NCBI GenBank assembly: GCA_944384205.1
Contig: CALWSL010000018.1
Location: 1-60,751, forward strand
Direction: 5' to 3'
Origin: an uncultured Acetatifactor sp.
GTDB lineage: Bacteria > Bacillota > Clostridia > Lachnospirales > Lachnospiraceae
DNA length: 60,751 bases
The translations under genes and the position numbers were made by a program. The stretch's first letter is position 1, and every line of letters starts with the position of its first letter. Below are positions 30,486 to 39,469 of the stretch, piece after piece. Under the pieces are notes generated by a model. The model did not search any database. It was not told the origin of the DNA and saw only the letters and a list, made by a program, of their open reading frames with translations.

Positions 30486-31333
30486 CCTTCTTCTCCCTTC
30501 ATCATAATCATAATCAATTCGTCCAATGTTCCTTTTTCAATCACAATCTCAGGATAATTTTCCTGATAGAAGCGTTTTTGATTGGTCAGACATTGAAACC
30601 CGAATTTTTCCTTTTTTACCTTTAACAGATACTGCTTCTCCATTGCAGCATACTGGACTTCATCCATCTTTAAAATGGCATATTCATCCAAAAGTACATT
30701 CATCTCCTCATGAAGAACAATCTCACCGCCATAAATCAAATAGACATCATCACATAAATTCTCCAAATCCGTGGAGATATGGGAACTGATAATAATGGCA
30801 GCATCCTCATGCCGCTCCATATATTCCCGCAGCATATCAAGCACACTCTGCCTTGCAGCCACGTCAAGCCCGGATGTAGGCTCATCCAGAATCAGCAGCT
30901 TTGCTTCATGGGATATTGCCACAAGCACCTTTAGCTTTGCCTTCATACCAGTGGAAAAATCCTGAATCTTCTTATCAAACGGCAGTCCCAACCGCTCGCA
31001 GCTTTTCTGAAACTTCTCCCCGTCAAATTCATCATACAAAGCCTCCAGAACAGGAACGATATCCTTAATTGTCAGATATTTGCTGAAACCTGCCTCTGAC
31101 AAAACAACTCCGATATTCTGTTTATCCGCTTTGTCAAGCTTGCTGCTGTCCTTCCCCATAACCTCTATACAGCCGCCGTCAATGGAAATCAATCCTAAAA
31201 TGGCTTTGAACAATGTACTTTTTCCCGCTCCGTTTGGTCCAATCACACCCGTAATGGTTCCCGGCGCTATTTCCAACGAGCAGCTTAAACTAAATTTGTT
31301 GTAATTTTTTTGTAAATCTTTTATCTTAACCAT
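30482..31333 (-). CDS. ABC transporter ATP-binding protein
   Basis: This 283-residue protein powers the exporter. Walker A is VIGPNGAGKSTLF, the signature is FSTGMKAKLKVLVAIS (a variant of LSGGQ) and Walker B is KLLILDEPTSGLD, followed by the H-loop IIISSHISTDLENL. A 70-residue C-terminal extension follows the nucleotide-binding domain. It lies 8 bp behind the GntR-type regulator, in the order regulator, ATPase, permease. Confidence 0.92.
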   Translation of the reverse strand: MVKIKDLQKNYNKFSLSCSLEIAPGTITGVIGPNGAGKSTLFKAILGLISIDGGCIEVMGKDSSKLDKADKQNIGVVLSEAGFSKYLTIKDIVPVLEALYDEFDGEKFQKSCERLGLPFDKKIQDFSTGMKAKLKVLVAISHEAKLLILDEPTSGLDVAARQSVLDMLREYMERHEDAAIIISSHISTDLENLCDDVYLIYGGEIVLHEEMNVLLDEYAILKMDEVQYAAMEKQYLLKVKKEKFGFQCLTNQKRFYQENYPEIVIEKGTLDELIMIMMKGEEG

Positions 31334-31341
31334 AATACGCT

Positions 31342-31716
31342 TTACTCCTCCTCCAAAATAATTTCAAACAATTCCCTGATTTCTTCCCTGCTCAGCCCAC
31401 AGCGTTTTCCCTTTGCAATGGACCGCTCAAATTCCATTTCAATTTCTTTTTTCTGTTCCTCCAGAATCCGTTCCTTATTCATCGCCGCGACATAAGTTCC
31501 TTTGCCATGTACCGTTACGGTAAAACCTTCCTCCTCCAAAAAGTCATATGCCTTTTTCACTGTCAACGCACTGATTTTCAGTTCCTTTGCCAAGGTACGG
31601 ACCGACGGTAAAATATCATTTTCCTTAAGTTCCTCTTTTCTGATCATGGTCTTAATCTGCTCCACAATCTGCTCATAGATAGGAACCATGGATGAATTGT
31701 TTATGATGATTTTCAC
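31342..31716 (-). CDS. GntR family repressor, YtrA subfamily
   Basis: This 124-residue protein consists of a GntR winged helix (PIYEQIVEQIKTMI, then LPSVRTLAKELKISALTVKKAYDFLEEEG and GKGTYVA) plus a short C-terminal dimerisation helix. It lacks a large ligand domain, which is the mark of the YtrA subfamily that controls ABC exporters. It is the first gene of the exporter operon and almost certainly binds the palindrome at 31737-31785, repressing its own operon until induced. Confidence 0.9.
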   Translation of the reverse strand: MKIIINNSSMVPIYEQIVEQIKTMIRKEELKENDILPSVRTLAKELKISALTVKKAYDFLEEEGFTVTVHGKGTYVAAMNKERILEEQKKEIEMEFERSIAKGKRCGLSREEIRELFEIILEEE

Positions 31717-31736
31717 TGCATTTCCTCCTTTATATT

Positions 31737-31785
31737 AAACAGTATATAACAGTGTTTAACTGTTGTCAACTGTTATATACTGTTT
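31737..31785 (-). promoter_or_regulatory. Exporter operon promoter embedded in a 16-bp inverted repeat operator
   Basis: On the minus strand TTGACA (31764-31769), a 17-bp spacer and TATACT (31741-31746) form a strong promoter. The arms AAACAGTATATAACAG (31737-31752) and CTGTTATATACTGTTT (31770-31785) are a perfect 16-bp inverted repeat flanking the spacer; one arm covers the -10 and the other abuts the -35. Binding by the GntR repressor would block RNA polymerase. Confidence 0.88.
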
Positions 31786-31858
31786 ATTTTAAATACTCAT
31801 ATGCACCACAGACTTACTTCTTAAAAAAGCACATTGCCAGCGGAACACCCCTATTACA

Positions 31859-31905
31859 TAAAAATAAGTGCAACTGTCAGAGTAAATTTTCTCTGACAAT
31901 TACAC
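31859..31905 (-). terminator. nrdDG terminator
   Basis: TGTCAGAG and CTCTGACA, extended by GTG/CAC at the base (31868-31905), form a hairpin. On the minus strand CTTATTTTTATG follows. It overlaps the nrdG stop codon at 31900. Confidence 0.8.
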
Positions 31906-32418
31906 TTTCAATATCACATGCCCCTGCTTTCTTGACACAGGCACGTCTATCAGCCGCTGATTCTCTGAGCCGCGGAAAGGCAGCCGTAAATTTTTCTGCT
32001 CCTCCACAAATTCACCGTCCACCAGAACATCGATGAAGGCGAGCATCTCTTCCACCTCCGTCCGTCCTTCGGCAATAAAACGGAGCAAATCCTTTTCATA
32101 ATCGTAACCCGTATAGCACCAGATGGACTTTTCAGGATAGCGCTCTCTTGCCTTTTTCAACAATCCAAGCACAGTCAATCGGTTGGCTTCCTCAAACGGT
32201 TCTCCGCCCAGAACGCTTAAGCCCTTGATATAAGAAGGCTTCAATGCCTCCAAAATCTCTTCTTCCACCTTTTCCGTATAAGGCTTTCCGTAATGAAAAT
32301 CCCAAGCCTCGCTGTTAAAACAGCCCTTACAATAATGCGTGCAGCCGCTTACGAACAGGGAAACGCGCACTCCCGGTCCGTTTGCCACGTCTGTCTTTTT
32401 CAATGCAGCGTAATTCAT
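31900..32418 (-). CDS. nrdG: Anaerobic ribonucleotide reductase activating enzyme
   Basis: This 172-residue radical SAM enzyme generates the glycyl radical on NrdD. The cluster motif is CTHYCKGC near residue 26, preceded by GPGVRVSLFVSG. VLGGEPFE and WCYTGYDYE follow. Its start overlaps the nrdD stop codon, consistent with the usual nrdD-nrdG operon. Confidence 0.95.
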   Translation of the reverse strand: MNYAALKKTDVANGPGVRVSLFVSGCTHYCKGCFNSEAWDFHYGKPYTEKVEEEILEALKPSYIKGLSVLGGEPFEEANRLTVLGLLKKARERYPEKSIWCYTGYDYEKDLLRFIAEGRTEVEEMLAFIDVLVDGEFVEEQKNLRLPFRGSENQRLIDVPVSRKQGHVILKV

Positions 32419-34541
32419 AGATGCAGCACCCTCGCTTTTATCTCCTTTGTCTTTCCGGCATTCCAGAAATTTTCCCCCAGATATCCACAGGTTCTTCGCG
32501 TCACATTCATCTTGGAATGATCCTTATTATGGCACTGGGGACACTCCCATTCCATATTTTCATTAATCTGAATTTCACCGTCAAAGCCGCAGACATGACA
32601 GTAATCGGACTTGGTATTAAACTCACCATACTGAATATTGTCATAAATAAACTTAATAAGCTCTTCCACCGCCTCAAGATTATTTGTCAGATTGGGAATC
32701 TCCACATAGGAGATAGCGCCGCCCAGCGATTTATTCTGGAACTCGCTTTCAAAGGTAAATTTCGTGAACGCATCCATGGGTTCTCTCACATCAACATGGT
32801 AGGAATTGGTATAATACCCCTTGTCAGTTACATTCTTAATCTCACCGTATTTTTCCCGGTCAATGCGGGCAAAGCGGTAGCAGAGAGTCTCTGCGGGAGT
32901 TCCGTAAAGACTAAAGCCGATTCCGGTCTCTTCCTTCCATTTTGCAGCGGCATCCTTCATATAATCCATAACGCGCAGTGCAAATTCTTTTCCTTTGGCT
33001 TCCGTGTGACTGCAGCCCTTCATCAGATAAGTGGTCTCATACAAACCGATATATCCCAGAGACATGGTAGAATACCCGCCATGCAGATATTTATCAATCT
33101 TTTCGCCCTTTTTCAGCCGGGCGATTGCGCCATACTGCCAATGAATCGGACTTACATCGGAAACAATTCCCTCCAACGCCTTATGTCTGCACATTAATGC
33201 CTCATAACACAGATTCAGGCGCTCATCCAGCAGCTTCCAGAACTTCTCCTCATCCCCTTTTGCCAAAATTCCAATCTGAGGAAGATTCAGGCTGACAACG
33301 CCCTGATTGAAGCGCCCTTCCCATTTGTATTTCCCGTTTTCATCCTTCCACGGAGAAAGAAAAGAACGGCAGCCCATGCAGGAAAAGACCTCTCCCTCAT
33401 AATTTTCGCGCATCTTTTTTGCAGAAATGTAATCAGGATACATTCTCTTTGCAGAACACTGTGCGGCAAGCCTTGTGACATAATCATATTTACCGCCCTT
33501 TAAGCAGTTATTTTCATCCAGCACATAGACAAGCTTAGGGAACGCCGGCGTTACATAAACGCCCTTTTCATTCTTGGTCCCCTGAATGCGCTGCTGCAAA
33601 ATTTCTTCTATAATCAGTACTGTTTCATCCACATATTCGTCTTCGTCATCAATGTGCAGGAAAAGCGTGACAAAAGGCGACTGTCCGTTAGTTGTCATCA
33701 GGGTATTAATCTGATACTGAATGGTCTGCACACCGGAACGAAGCTCATCCCGCACACGCATCTCCACTATTTTTGCCTTTGCCTCCGCCGTCAGGAAGTC
33801 GCCGAATTCTTCCTCTAACTGATTCGCAAATTTTACCCTGCTCTTATGCAGATATTTTCCCAGATGCTTAATATTCACGGACTGACCGCCGTACTGGTTG
33901 CTGGCGACTGCCGCAATAATCTGTGTGGTAACGGTACATGCCACCTGAAAGCTCTTGGGCGATTCAATCATTTTACCGTTAATCGACGTTCCATTATCCA
34001 GCATATCCTGAATATTAATCAGACAGCAGTTGAAAATCGGCTGGATAAAGTAATCCGCATCATGAAAATGAATTACGCCGTTCTCATGTGCCATAGCGAT
34101 ATGCTCCGGCAAAAGCAGTCGCTTCGTAACATCCCTCGACACCTCTCCCGCAATATAATCCCTCTGGGTGGACGCCAGTCTTGTATTCTTGTTGGAGTTT
34201 TCTTCTGCAAGCTCCTTGTTCTCGTTGCGAATCAGCTTCAAAATAGACTCGTCCGTGGTATTGGATTTACGCAGCAAACTCCTCTGGTAACGGTATACAA
34301 TATATTTCTTGGCAAGAGCATACTTGTTATGCTCTACCAGACGCTCTTCTATCATATCCTGTATATGCTCTACCGTAAGCTGCTCCTTGTCCTCGCGCTT
34401 CACATCGTCGAGAATACTCTCAATTAATTCTTCTCCGGCACGATATTGCTCCTCCACCTCATTGTTTGCCTTTTGGATAGCAGCAATTATCTTCCCCTCC
34501 TCATATGGTACGATGCGTCCGTCTCTCTTCTGTATCTTCAT
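32415..34541 (-). CDS. nrdD: Anaerobic ribonucleoside-triphosphate reductase
   Basis: This 708-residue enzyme makes deoxyribonucleotides without oxygen. The N-terminal ATP-cone (KIQKRDGRIVPYEEGKIIAAIQKA) gives allosteric control. The C-terminal zinc site is formed by CHVCGF and CPQCH, followed by the glycyl radical motif RRTCGYLGE. ATG 34541 is used because the sequence then begins MKIQKRDG, as in homologues, with GGGGG upstream. The leader contains a long hairpin and a possible NrdR site. An anaerobic lifestyle is implied. Confidence 0.96.
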   Translation of the reverse strand: MKIQKRDGRIVPYEEGKIIAAIQKANNEVEEQYRAGEELIESILDDVKREDKEQLTVEHIQDMIEERLVEHNKYALAKKYIVYRYQRSLLRKSNTTDESILKLIRNENKELAEENSNKNTRLASTQRDYIAGEVSRDVTKRLLLPEHIAMAHENGVIHFHDADYFIQPIFNCCLINIQDMLDNGTSINGKMIESPKSFQVACTVTTQIIAAVASNQYGGQSVNIKHLGKYLHKSRVKFANQLEEEFGDFLTAEAKAKIVEMRVRDELRSGVQTIQYQINTLMTTNGQSPFVTLFLHIDDEDEYVDETVLIIEEILQQRIQGTKNEKGVYVTPAFPKLVYVLDENNCLKGGKYDYVTRLAAQCSAKRMYPDYISAKKMRENYEGEVFSCMGCRSFLSPWKDENGKYKWEGRFNQGVVSLNLPQIGILAKGDEEKFWKLLDERLNLCYEALMCRHKALEGIVSDVSPIHWQYGAIARLKKGEKIDKYLHGGYSTMSLGYIGLYETTYLMKGCSHTEAKGKEFALRVMDYMKDAAAKWKEETGIGFSLYGTPAETLCYRFARIDREKYGEIKNVTDKGYYTNSYHVDVREPMDAFTKFTFESEFQNKSLGGAISYVEIPNLTNNLEAVEELIKFIYDNIQYGEFNTKSDYCHVCGFDGEIQINENMEWECPQCHNKDHSKMNVTRRTCGYLGENFWNAGKTKEIKARVLHL

Positions 34542-34562
34542 GATACTACCCCCATCCTTTCG

Positions 34563-34618
34563 CAAAATCCAGTCTCGGTTGCCACAAGAATACTTGTAAC
34601 AACCGAGACTAGATTTTG
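34563..34618 (-). other. Long hairpin in the nrdD leader
   Basis: CAAAATC, AGTCTCGGTTG and ACAAG on one side pair with CTTGT, CAACCGAGACT and GATTTTG on the other, about 23 paired bases interrupted by two small internal mismatches. It ends 21 bp before the nrdD start codon. No U run follows on the minus strand. It may be an mRNA leader structure affecting translation or stability. Confidence 0.65.
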
Positions 34619-34656
34619 TATGTTTTACTTTTTGTCACACCTATATCTTGTATTTT

Positions 34657-34685
34657 ATTATAGTGGGGTTATTATAAAAAAGCAA
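34657..34685 (-). promoter_or_regulatory. nrdD promoter with possible NrdR site
   Basis: On the minus strand TTGCTT (34680-34685), a 17-bp spacer and TATAAT (34657-34662) form a promoter. Just downstream, ACAAGATATAGGTGT (around 34638-34652) resembles an NrdR box half-pair. That repressor senses ATP/dATP through an ATP-cone and controls ribonucleotide reductase genes. The second box is not clear. Confidence 0.5.
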
Positions 34686-34714
34686 GAGGGAATTTTGAAA
34701 ACCAGAAATTTAAA

Positions 34715-34743
34715 AGGCGCTTAAGACTCTCCCTTAAACGCCT
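34715..34743 (-). terminator. pnp terminator
   Basis: AGGCGTTTAAG and CTTAAGCGCCT form an 11-bp stem (one G-T pair). On the minus strand TTTAAATTT follows. It lies 25 bp behind the pnp stop codon. Confidence 0.8.
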
Positions 34744-34767
34744 CTGACTTTTCATCTGCATGAATTT

Positions 34768-36858
34768 TTACTGCTGTGCAACATCCTTCATAGAAAAGCT
34801 GATTCTGCCCATCTTGTCTTTGCCCAGACATACTACGGTAACCACGTCGCCCAGAGTAAGGATATCCTCCACACGGTTGATTCTCTCCCTTGCAATCTTG
34901 GAGATATGAACCATACCTTCTTTGCCGGGAGCAAACTCAAGGAACGCACCGAATTCCTTAATACTTACAACCTTACCTTTGAAAATCTGACCCTCTTCAA
35001 AGTCGGTGGTAATAATCTTAATCATCTCAACAGCCTTATCCATCATTTCTCTGTCAGTACCGCATACAGATACGTTTCCGTCATCCGTAATATCAATCTT
35101 AACGCCGGTACGGGCAATAATCTCGTTGATGGTCTTACCGCGCTGACCTACTACATCGCCGATTTTCTCAGGATCAATCTGAATCGAAATAATCTTCGGA
35201 GCGTATTTGCCGACCTCCGGTCTGGGAGCTGCGATTGCAGGCTTCATACAGGTATCCATGATAAACAATCTCGCCTCCCGGCATCTTGCGATAGCGCCCT
35301 CAACAATGGGTCTTGTCAGACCGTGAATCTTAATATCCATCTGAATTGCAGTGATACCCTCGGTGGTACCCGTTACCTTGAAATCCATGTCTCCGAAGAA
35401 ATCCTCAAGACCCTGAATATCGGTAAGCAGTACAAAATCTTCATCCGTATCTCCGGTTACAAGACCACAGGAAATACCTGCCACCATCTTCTTAATCGGA
35501 ACGCCTGCTGCCATCAGGGACATACAGGAAGCACAGGTAGAAGCCATGGAGGTAGAGCCGTTGGACTCAAAGGTCTCGGATACGGTACGGATTGCATAAG
35601 GAAATTCCTCTTCGCTGGGAAGTACAGGAATCAATGCTCTCTCAGCCAGTGCGCCGTGACCGATTTCACGTCTTCCGGGTCCGCGGGAAGGCTTGGTCTC
35701 ACCAACGGAATAGGAAGGGAAATTGTAGTGGTGCATATATCTCTTGCTCACTTCGTTCTCGTCAAGTCCGTCAATCTTCTGCTGCTCGGACAAAGGAGCC
35801 AAAGTACATACGTTACAAATCTGAGTCTGTCCACGGGTAAACATAGCGGAGCCATGTACACGGGGAATAATATCAACCTCTGCTGCCAGAGGACGAATCT
35901 GCGTAATCTCACGACCATCAGGACGCTTGTGATCTTTCAGAATCATCTTGCGGACAGTCTTTTTCTCATACTGATATACTGCTTCGCTAAGAATAGCAAG
36001 CCATTCTTCATTCTCTGCAAAACTTTCCGTAAGCTTGTCCGTGATAACACGGATATTCTCCTCACGAGTCTGCTTATCATCGGTGAATACAGCCTCTTCC
36101 ATCTCTTCGGGAGTGACGATTTTCTTCATCTCCTCGAACATTTCAGCAGGAATTGCACAGCTTGTATATTCATGCTTCTGTTTGCCAACCTCTGCAACAA
36201 TTTTATCAATAAATGCAATAATGGTCTGGTTTACCTCATGAGCCTTGTAAATAGCCTCAATCATCTTCTCTTCGGGAATCTCATTCGCACCAGCCTCAAT
36301 CATGATAACCTTTTCCCTGGTGGAAGCTACGGTCAGGTTCAAATCACCAACCTTCCACTGCTCCTGGGAAGGATTGATAACAAATTCTCCGTCAATCATA
36401 CCTACCTGAGTCATTGCACAGGGACCATCAAAAGGAATATCGGAAATACAGGTAGCGATTGCTGCACCAATCATTGCCACCAGTTCCGGACGGCACTCAG
36501 GGTCAACGCTCATTACCATATTGTTTAAGGTTACGTCGTTTCTGTAATCCTTAGGGAATAAAGGACGCATCGGTCTGTCGATAACACGGCTGGTCAGGAT
36601 AGCGTTCTCGCTTGCCTTACCCTCTCTCTTGTTGAAGCCGCCGGGAATCTTACCTACAGCATATAATTTCTCCTCGTACTCAACGCTCAGAGGGAAAAAG
36701 TCAATGCCCTCTCTGGGTTTTTCGGATGCAGTTGCGGTACACAGTACTGTGGTATCGCCATAGTGCATAAATGCACAGCCATTTGCCTGTTTGCCTACAC
36801 GGTTGATATCTACAACCAGAGGACGTCCGGCAAGGTCCATTTTGTAACTTTGGTACAT
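34768..36858 (-). CDS. pnp: Polyribonucleotide nucleotidyltransferase
   Basis: This 696-residue PNPase degrades RNA by phosphorolysis. Two RNase PH domains are present (first from residue 1; the second contains QKIDGLDENEVSKRYMHHYNFPSYSVGE and GRREIGHGALAERAL). A KH domain follows (KIGDVVGQRGKTINEI), then S1 (EGQIFKGKVVSIKEFGAFLEF). Length is standard. ATG 36858 follows TTGGAGGAAACT. It lies downstream of rpsO, the conserved bacterial order. Confidence 0.97.
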   Translation of the reverse strand: MYQSYKMDLAGRPLVVDINRVGKQANGCAFMHYGDTTVLCTATASEKPREGIDFFPLSVEYEEKLYAVGKIPGGFNKREGKASENAILTSRVIDRPMRPLFPKDYRNDVTLNNMVMSVDPECRPELVAMIGAAIATCISDIPFDGPCAMTQVGMIDGEFVINPSQEQWKVGDLNLTVASTREKVIMIEAGANEIPEEKMIEAIYKAHEVNQTIIAFIDKIVAEVGKQKHEYTSCAIPAEMFEEMKKIVTPEEMEEAVFTDDKQTREENIRVITDKLTESFAENEEWLAILSEAVYQYEKKTVRKMILKDHKRPDGREITQIRPLAAEVDIIPRVHGSAMFTRGQTQICNVCTLAPLSEQQKIDGLDENEVSKRYMHHYNFPSYSVGETKPSRGPGRREIGHGALAERALIPVLPSEEEFPYAIRTVSETFESNGSTSMASTCASCMSLMAAGVPIKKMVAGISCGLVTGDTDEDFVLLTDIQGLEDFFGDMDFKVTGTTEGITAIQMDIKIHGLTRPIVEGAIARCREARLFIMDTCMKPAIAAPRPEVGKYAPKIISIQIDPEKIGDVVGQRGKTINEIIARTGVKIDITDDGNVSVCGTDREMMDKAVEMIKIITTDFEEGQIFKGKVVSIKEFGAFLEFAPGKEGMVHISKIARERINRVEDILTLGDVVTVVCLGKDKMGRISFSMKDVAQQ

Positions 36859-37048
36859 AGTTTCCTCCAATCCGCCGCTTGCTGCGGCATTCCGTTTCGG
36901 GAACAGAGGATACCGAAACTACTGAAAAAAACATGTGTATGCCTTTCTTCATATCTTTTTCAGCGGTCTCGGGGCTTCCGTCTGTTCCATGTTAATCACT
37001 GAAAGCGGAGTGCCGAAAAAATCGAACCACCTCCGCTTTCCTTTTGCA

Positions 37049-37315
37049 TTATTTTCTTAAACCGAGCTTCTCAATCAGAGCACGATATCTCTCGATATCT
37101 TTCTTTTTTAAATACTCCAAAAGACCACGTCTCTGACCTACCATTTTAAGCATACCGCGACGGGAATGATGATCCTTGGGATTCTCCTTCAAATGCTCAG
37201 TTAACTCCTGAATTCTCGCAGTTAGTACTGCTACCTGAACCTCAGGTGAACCGGTATCGCCGGGTGTTCTGGCATACTCGTTCATAATTGCTGTTTTCTT
37301 TTCTTTAGAAATCAT
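37049..37315 (-). CDS. rpsO: 30S ribosomal protein S15
   Basis: This 88-residue protein binds 16S rRNA early in 30S assembly. The family sequence is clear: [44 protein letters not shown] in successive blocks. It is followed by pnp, as in most bacteria. A 10-bp GAAAGCGGAG/CTCCGCTTTC hairpin lies directly after the gene (about 36997-37045). Confidence 0.98.
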   Translation of the reverse strand: MISKEKKTAIMNEYARTPGDTGSPEVQVAVLTARIQELTEHLKENPKDHHSRRGMLKMVGQRRGLLEYLKKKDIERYRALIEKLGLRK

Positions 37316-37404
37316 TTCTTCTTCCTCCTGTTTCTTTTATCGCCTGATACTAAGACAGGGTCGGAGTATCCCGAATCTGAGCATCGGCTAAGTCATACTA
37401 AAAG

Positions 37405-37433
37405 AGTATAACATACCGGTTTGGAAATGTAAA
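37405..37433 (-). promoter_or_regulatory. rpsO promoter
   Basis: On the minus strand TTTACA (37428-37433), a 17-bp spacer and TATACT (37405-37410) form a good sigma-A promoter. A leader of about 80 nt precedes rpsO and could hold a translational autoregulation site, but no specific fold was identified. Confidence 0.7.
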
Positions 37434-37449
37434 CCGTTTATTTTTTTAA

Positions 37450-38136
37450 TTATTCCATTCCCAGCTTTGCTTTCAAAGCAGCCAGCTCTTCATCCACGGA
37501 CGCAGATTCGGCGCTGTCTGCATATTTATCCGTCAGATTCTCCACAGACTGTACCTGGGAATCAAGCTCTGCGCTTGCATTTGCTTCCGCAAGCATACGT
37601 TCCGCCTTCTGCTCATACTGGTTAAACGCATCCATATTTACCGTGCTGTTTGCTCTTGCAGCGGTCCTGTTAATCTGCTCCTGCGCCTTAGCCATGGAAA
37701 TTTTTGCCTTCGCTGCATCTTTTCTCTGCTCAAGCTCCTCAATATTGCGGACAAGCTTATTATAACCGTCCTGCATTAATTCAGCATTCCGCTGTGCAAC
37801 GGAATAATTCTCCAGCAGACTCTGACGTGTAACCTCCAAGCTCTGCTTTGCAGCGAGGAGAGTGCGGGCATCCGCTTCGTTTCCTGCCTTTAGTGCATTC
37901 TCAGCCGCTTTCTGTTTTCTGGCAATATCCTCTTCACACTCCTGCAGCTTTTTCTCCGCCAGTTTTAAATCCGCCATAACGGCAGCAGTATCCCGCTTCA
38001 CATCCGCCAAATCTCTTTTATAATCAACAAGCAACTGATCAATCATCTTTGCCGGATCCTCACATTTATCCAAAAGTGAATTGAGATTCGCCTCCAAAAT
38101 TTTAGGAATTCTCTTTAAAGTATCTACTAAACCCAT
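37450..38136 (-). CDS. PspA/IM30 family membrane-stress protein
   Basis: This 228-residue coiled-coil protein starts with the amphipathic helix MGLVDTLKRIPKILEANLNSLLD, continues EDPAKMIDQLLVDYKRDLADVK and remains helical to the end. PspA/IM30/LiaH proteins assemble on stressed membranes. ATG 38136 follows AAGGCAGGTAAA; an upstream start at 38166 is unlikely. It lies behind the Gly/Arg-rich membrane protein gene and is probably co-transcribed with it. Confidence 0.9.
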   Translation of the reverse strand: MGLVDTLKRIPKILEANLNSLLDKCEDPAKMIDQLLVDYKRDLADVKRDTAAVMADLKLAEKKLQECEEDIARKQKAAENALKAGNEADARTLLAAKQSLEVTRQSLLENYSVAQRNAELMQDGYNKLVRNIEELEQRKDAAKAKISMAKAQEQINRTAARANSTVNMDAFNQYEQKAERMLAEANASAELDSQVQSVENLTDKYADSAESASVDEELAALKAKLGME

Positions 38137-38219
38137 TTTACCTACCTGCCTTTCTTTGTTTTTCATTTATATCTTTAGCCCATACGAGCCCGGATATCTT
38201 AACGCCTTGCCTGTATTTA

Positions 38220-39290
38220 TTATTCTGTGTATTTTTTAGTCAGGTCATCCTCCGCCATATCGTGAATCGGAGTATCCAGAATCCGCTGTCTTTCCTCCGC
38301 TTCTTCCTTTTTACGTTTATTGTGCTTATTCACAAGGACAATGACAATAACTCCGACTGCGACAACCGCCACCACAAGTAAGCCTGTTTTCATGACGTCC
38401 TTACCAGTGGTCGGCATGTGCATAATGGTTTCTGCCGTTTCCGTAAATGCGTTCACGAACAAATCGTCCGTTGATAAATCCGTATACCAGTATTTATCAA
38501 TATTGCCCCAGAAGATATCCACTGCCTCGGAATCCATTACGGAAGCCGTCTGCCTGCCGTTTGCATAGCACATATATCCCACATCGTTATCCGTATCCTC
38601 CTCTGCAAAATACACATAGAGGAAAATATTTTCAGCGGAAAAATTCTCATCATAATAATCTAATGTCCACTGTTCCTTTTCCTCATCCGTTGTCAGGGAA
38701 GCGTCATAGCTTTTCAGAATAATATATGGCTGAACTCCTGTCTCCTCCCAGAATTCCTTAAGACGGGTTTCTGTTTTGGAAATATTGTCAAACCATCCAA
38801 TTTCATCGATAATACAATCGTTTATGTACCCTGTTTCCGTATCCAGTTTGTTTCTGACAATTGTGCTTGCCTGACTGGATGAAACATTATTGCCTGTTCC
38901 CCTGTTCTGACTGACAAATACTCCTAAAACCACAACTACAATCAATACCAAAAGGAACGATGTAAGACAACCTCCTCCGCTGCCGCCGCTCCGGTATCCA
39001 TATCTTCTTCTTGGCGGCGGAGGCGGAGGCATTCCGGGTCCCCCGTGGTAAACTCTTCTTGGCGGTGGGGGCATTACCGGTCCTCTGTGCACCCTTCTTG
39101 GCGGCGGGGGCGTTGCCGGTCCTCTGCTTCCCCAGCCGCCAAAGGAGCCTCCTCCCATACTTCTTCCTGCGCCTGCACGGGAACCTCCGCTTCTGCTGCC
39201 GCTTCCTACACGGTGACCTCCGCCGGAACGGGAACGGCTATGTCCTCCGCCGGCTCTGCCCCCTCTGGCGCCTCCTCCTGCTCTTCCCAT
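38220..39290 (-). CDS. Gly/Arg/Ser-rich membrane protein, possibly TPM-like
   Basis: The 356-residue protein begins with about 60 residues of Gly, Ser and Arg (GRAGGGARGGRAGGGHSRS), then about 45 residues of Pro-Arg repeats (PPPPRRVHRGP, PPPPRRVYHGG, PPPPPPRRRYG). A membrane helix follows (LTSFLLVLIVVVVLGVFVS), an extracytoplasmic domain (about 150-300), a second helix (LLVVAVVAVGVIVIVLV) and an acidic cytoplasmic tail. The middle domain has features of the TPM family (TGVQPYIILKSYDAS, ENIFLYVYF, VGYMCY), but the match is weak. ATG 39290 follows AAGGAGAGATAAAG. It pairs with the PspA-like gene. Confidence 0.65.
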   Translation of the reverse strand: MGRAGGGARGGRAGGGHSRSRSGGGHRVGSGSRSGGSRAGAGRSMGGGSFGGWGSRGPATPPPPRRVHRGPVMPPPPRRVYHGGPGMPPPPPPRRRYGYRSGGSGGGCLTSFLLVLIVVVVLGVFVSQNRGTGNNVSSSQASTIVRNKLDTETGYINDCIIDEIGWFDNISKTETRLKEFWEETGVQPYIILKSYDASLTTDEEKEQWTLDYYDENFSAENIFLYVYFAEEDTDNDVGYMCYANGRQTASVMDSEAVDIFWGNIDKYWYTDLSTDDLFVNAFTETAETIMHMPTTGKDVMKTGLLVVAVVAVGVIVIVLVNKHNKRKKEEAEERQRILDTPIHDMAEDDLTKKYTE

Positions 39291-39428
39291 CTTTATCTCT
39301 CCTTCCTCAAATAAAAATTCTTTATCCATGCTTTATCATTATACAACACTTTATCTATGTTATAAATATCTAAATATGCACATTATGAAATTATAATATG
39401 ATAAATTCTGCATTCTCGTCAAATTAAA

Positions 39429-39456
39429 CAAAAAAGGGTGAACACCGTCCACCCTT
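39429..39456 (-). terminator. Terminator of the wall hydrolase gene
   Basis: AAGGGTG (39434-39440) and CACCCTT (39450-39456) form a 7-bp stem. On the minus strand TTTTTTGTTT follows. It lies 14 bp behind the stop codon of the NlpC/P60 gene. Confidence 0.82.
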
Positions 39457-39469
39457 AATAAATCCAATA

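Noticed and set aside
34906-36528. 540-codon plus-strand frame opposite pnp
   Set aside because: Exact shadow of the pnp gene, caused by codon bias on the other strand; no supporting start signal.
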